Source: Planctomycetota bacterium (GTDB lineage: Bacteria; Planctomycetota; DG-23; SLPQ01). Taken from it: 14,209 nt of DNA. Below, piece by piece: positions 13,568-14,209 of the stretch. The notes beneath the pieces were generated by a model that searched no databases, had not been told where the DNA came from, and saw nothing but the letters and a program-made list of their open reading frames with translations. The stretch lies in the NCBI GenBank assembly GCA_021160625.1, contig JAGHCE010000117.1, positions 1-14,209 of the forward strand, written 5' to 3'. The translations under genes and the position numbers were made by a program. The stretch's first letter is position 1, and each line of letters starts with the position of its first letter.

Positions 13568-14209
13568 ATGCGGCGCACACTGATGTTATTGTTGCCGGTG
13601 GCGGTTCTGGCCGCTGTTATTGGCTGTACCGGAAGTCCCCAGCCGCTGGCTGTTGCAAACGACGTCAAGGTCGAACCCCAGGCCGGCGATACGATCGAAG
13701 AGCGAAGCGAGTCGTACAAGGCCTCCATCGACGACGGGCAGAGCATTCTCGGCGACATCACCGCTCCTATGGAGCCCCGGTACAAGAGCCGTACGCCCGG
13801 CGAGCTCACGCAGGTGTCGTTCACCAGGGTCGGCGGCGACAACAGCGTGGACGCCTCGCCCGTTGAGGACCTGGTTGTCTTTTCGAGCGACCGGCATTCC
13901 CCCGACCACAACATCTACGTCAAGGCGCCTTCCGGCAAGACGGTTACGCAGAAGACTTTCGGGCCGTTTGACGAGATTCAGCCCTCGTTTTCGCCCGACG
14001 GAAAGCGCATCGCCTTCGCCTGCAACAAGAACGGCAATTACGACATCTGGATCGTGGAAACACACGCAAACGGCACGGAGGTCCAGGTGACCTTCGGCGA
14101 CGAGGACGATCTGCACCCCTCGTGGGCGCCGGACGGGCAGTCCGTCATATACTCGGCATATTCGTCGCGCAGCGGGGAATGGAACATAATGCTTACGAAT
14201 CTCCAGACC
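13568..14209 (+). CDS. PD40 beta-propeller lipoprotein, TolB-like (3' end outside window)
   Basis: Open from ATG 13568 for 214 codons to the window edge. GGGAGG lies about eight bases upstream. Residues 1-20 form a lipoprotein signal: MRRTL, a hydrophobic core and the lipobox VIGC with Cys20, so Lgt and Lnt should process it. A linker rich in charged residues (about 21-90) precedes beta-propeller blades. The clearest are IQPSFSPDGKRIAFACNKNG with NYDIWIVETHANGTEVQVTF, and LHPSWAPDGQSVIYSAYSS with EWNIMLTNL. These are PD40/WD40-like repeats as in TolB. It may act in the periplasm or at the outer membrane in an envelope complex, but full TolB identity cannot be claimed because the rest is missing. 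It follows the radical SAM gene by 76 bp with no clear terminator or promoter between them. Confidence 0.85.
   Translation, partial: MRRTLMLLLPVAVLAAVIGCTGSPQPLAVANDVKVEPQAGDTIEERSESYKASIDDGQSILGDITAPMEPRYKSRTPGELTQVSFTRVGGDNSVDASPVEDLVVFSSDRHSPDHNIYVKAPSGKTVTQKTFGPFDEIQPSFSPDGKRIAFACNKNGNYDIWIVETHANGTEVQVTFGDEDDLHPSWAPDGQSVIYSAYSSRSGEWNIMLTNLQT

Noticed and set aside
1..14209. Search for tRNA, rRNA, CRISPR repeats, insertion sequences and defence or biosynthetic gene islands
   Set aside because: None seen. Almost all the sequence is accounted for by housekeeping envelope and vitamin genes with uniform base and codon use.

Overview
The window is GC-rich (about 60-65% by eye) and gene-dense, with few intergenic gaps. 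It reads as a diderm bacterial chromosome. Lipoprotein maturation genes of the Lgt and Lnt type, an Lgt signature with Cys in place of the Asn of E. coli, a radical SAM protein of the TIGR03960 type behind rodA, and a PD40-repeat lipoprotein together suggest the Planctomycetota, perhaps a Phycisphaerae-like lineage. That placement is inference from gene content, not a phylogeny. I see no mobile element, CRISPR array, tRNA, rRNA or other sign of a genomic island.

Left arm (1-2593, minus strand): a compact operon read leftwards, folK - panC - panD - lgt. It combines folate biosynthesis (FolK), pantothenate biosynthesis (PanC, PanD) and the first step of lipoprotein maturation (Lgt, cut by the window edge). 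The starts best supported by ribosome-binding sites and family alignment are all non-ATG: TTG, GTG, TTG, GTG. A TATAAT-type promoter lies just upstream of folK. A hairpin-rich, repeat-like spacer (2594-2890) separates it from the divergent lnt.

Centre (2909-5922, plus strand): lnt encodes apolipoprotein N-acyltransferase with an unusual insertion of about 56 residues between two catalytic residues. It is followed by a strong promoter (UP-like A/T tracts, TTGACT-16-TATAAT), a possible 25-residue mini-ORF and an intrinsic terminator. These could form a small RNA gene or an attenuated leader. Next come two proteins I cannot name: a membrane-anchored coiled-coil protein with an MreC/FlgT-like C-terminal beta domain, and a 60-residue single-span membrane protein whose start overlaps it.

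Right arm (6156-14209, plus strand): the rod-shape (elongasome) cluster mreB - mreC - mreD - mrdA (PBP2) - rodA, tightly packed and intact. A TIGR03960-type radical SAM protein and a PD40 beta-propeller lipoprotein (cut by the window edge) follow. MreB filaments, MreC/MreD and the RodA-PBP2 synthase pair would build lateral peptidoglycan. The two unnamed membrane proteins upstream are candidate accessory parts. Lgt and Lnt would mature lipoproteins such as the last one.

The most unexpected window-wide signal is an extreme shortage of the palindrome CATG: four copies by hand count, where composition alone would give about 50. Synonymous codon choice before Met codons appears to avoid it.
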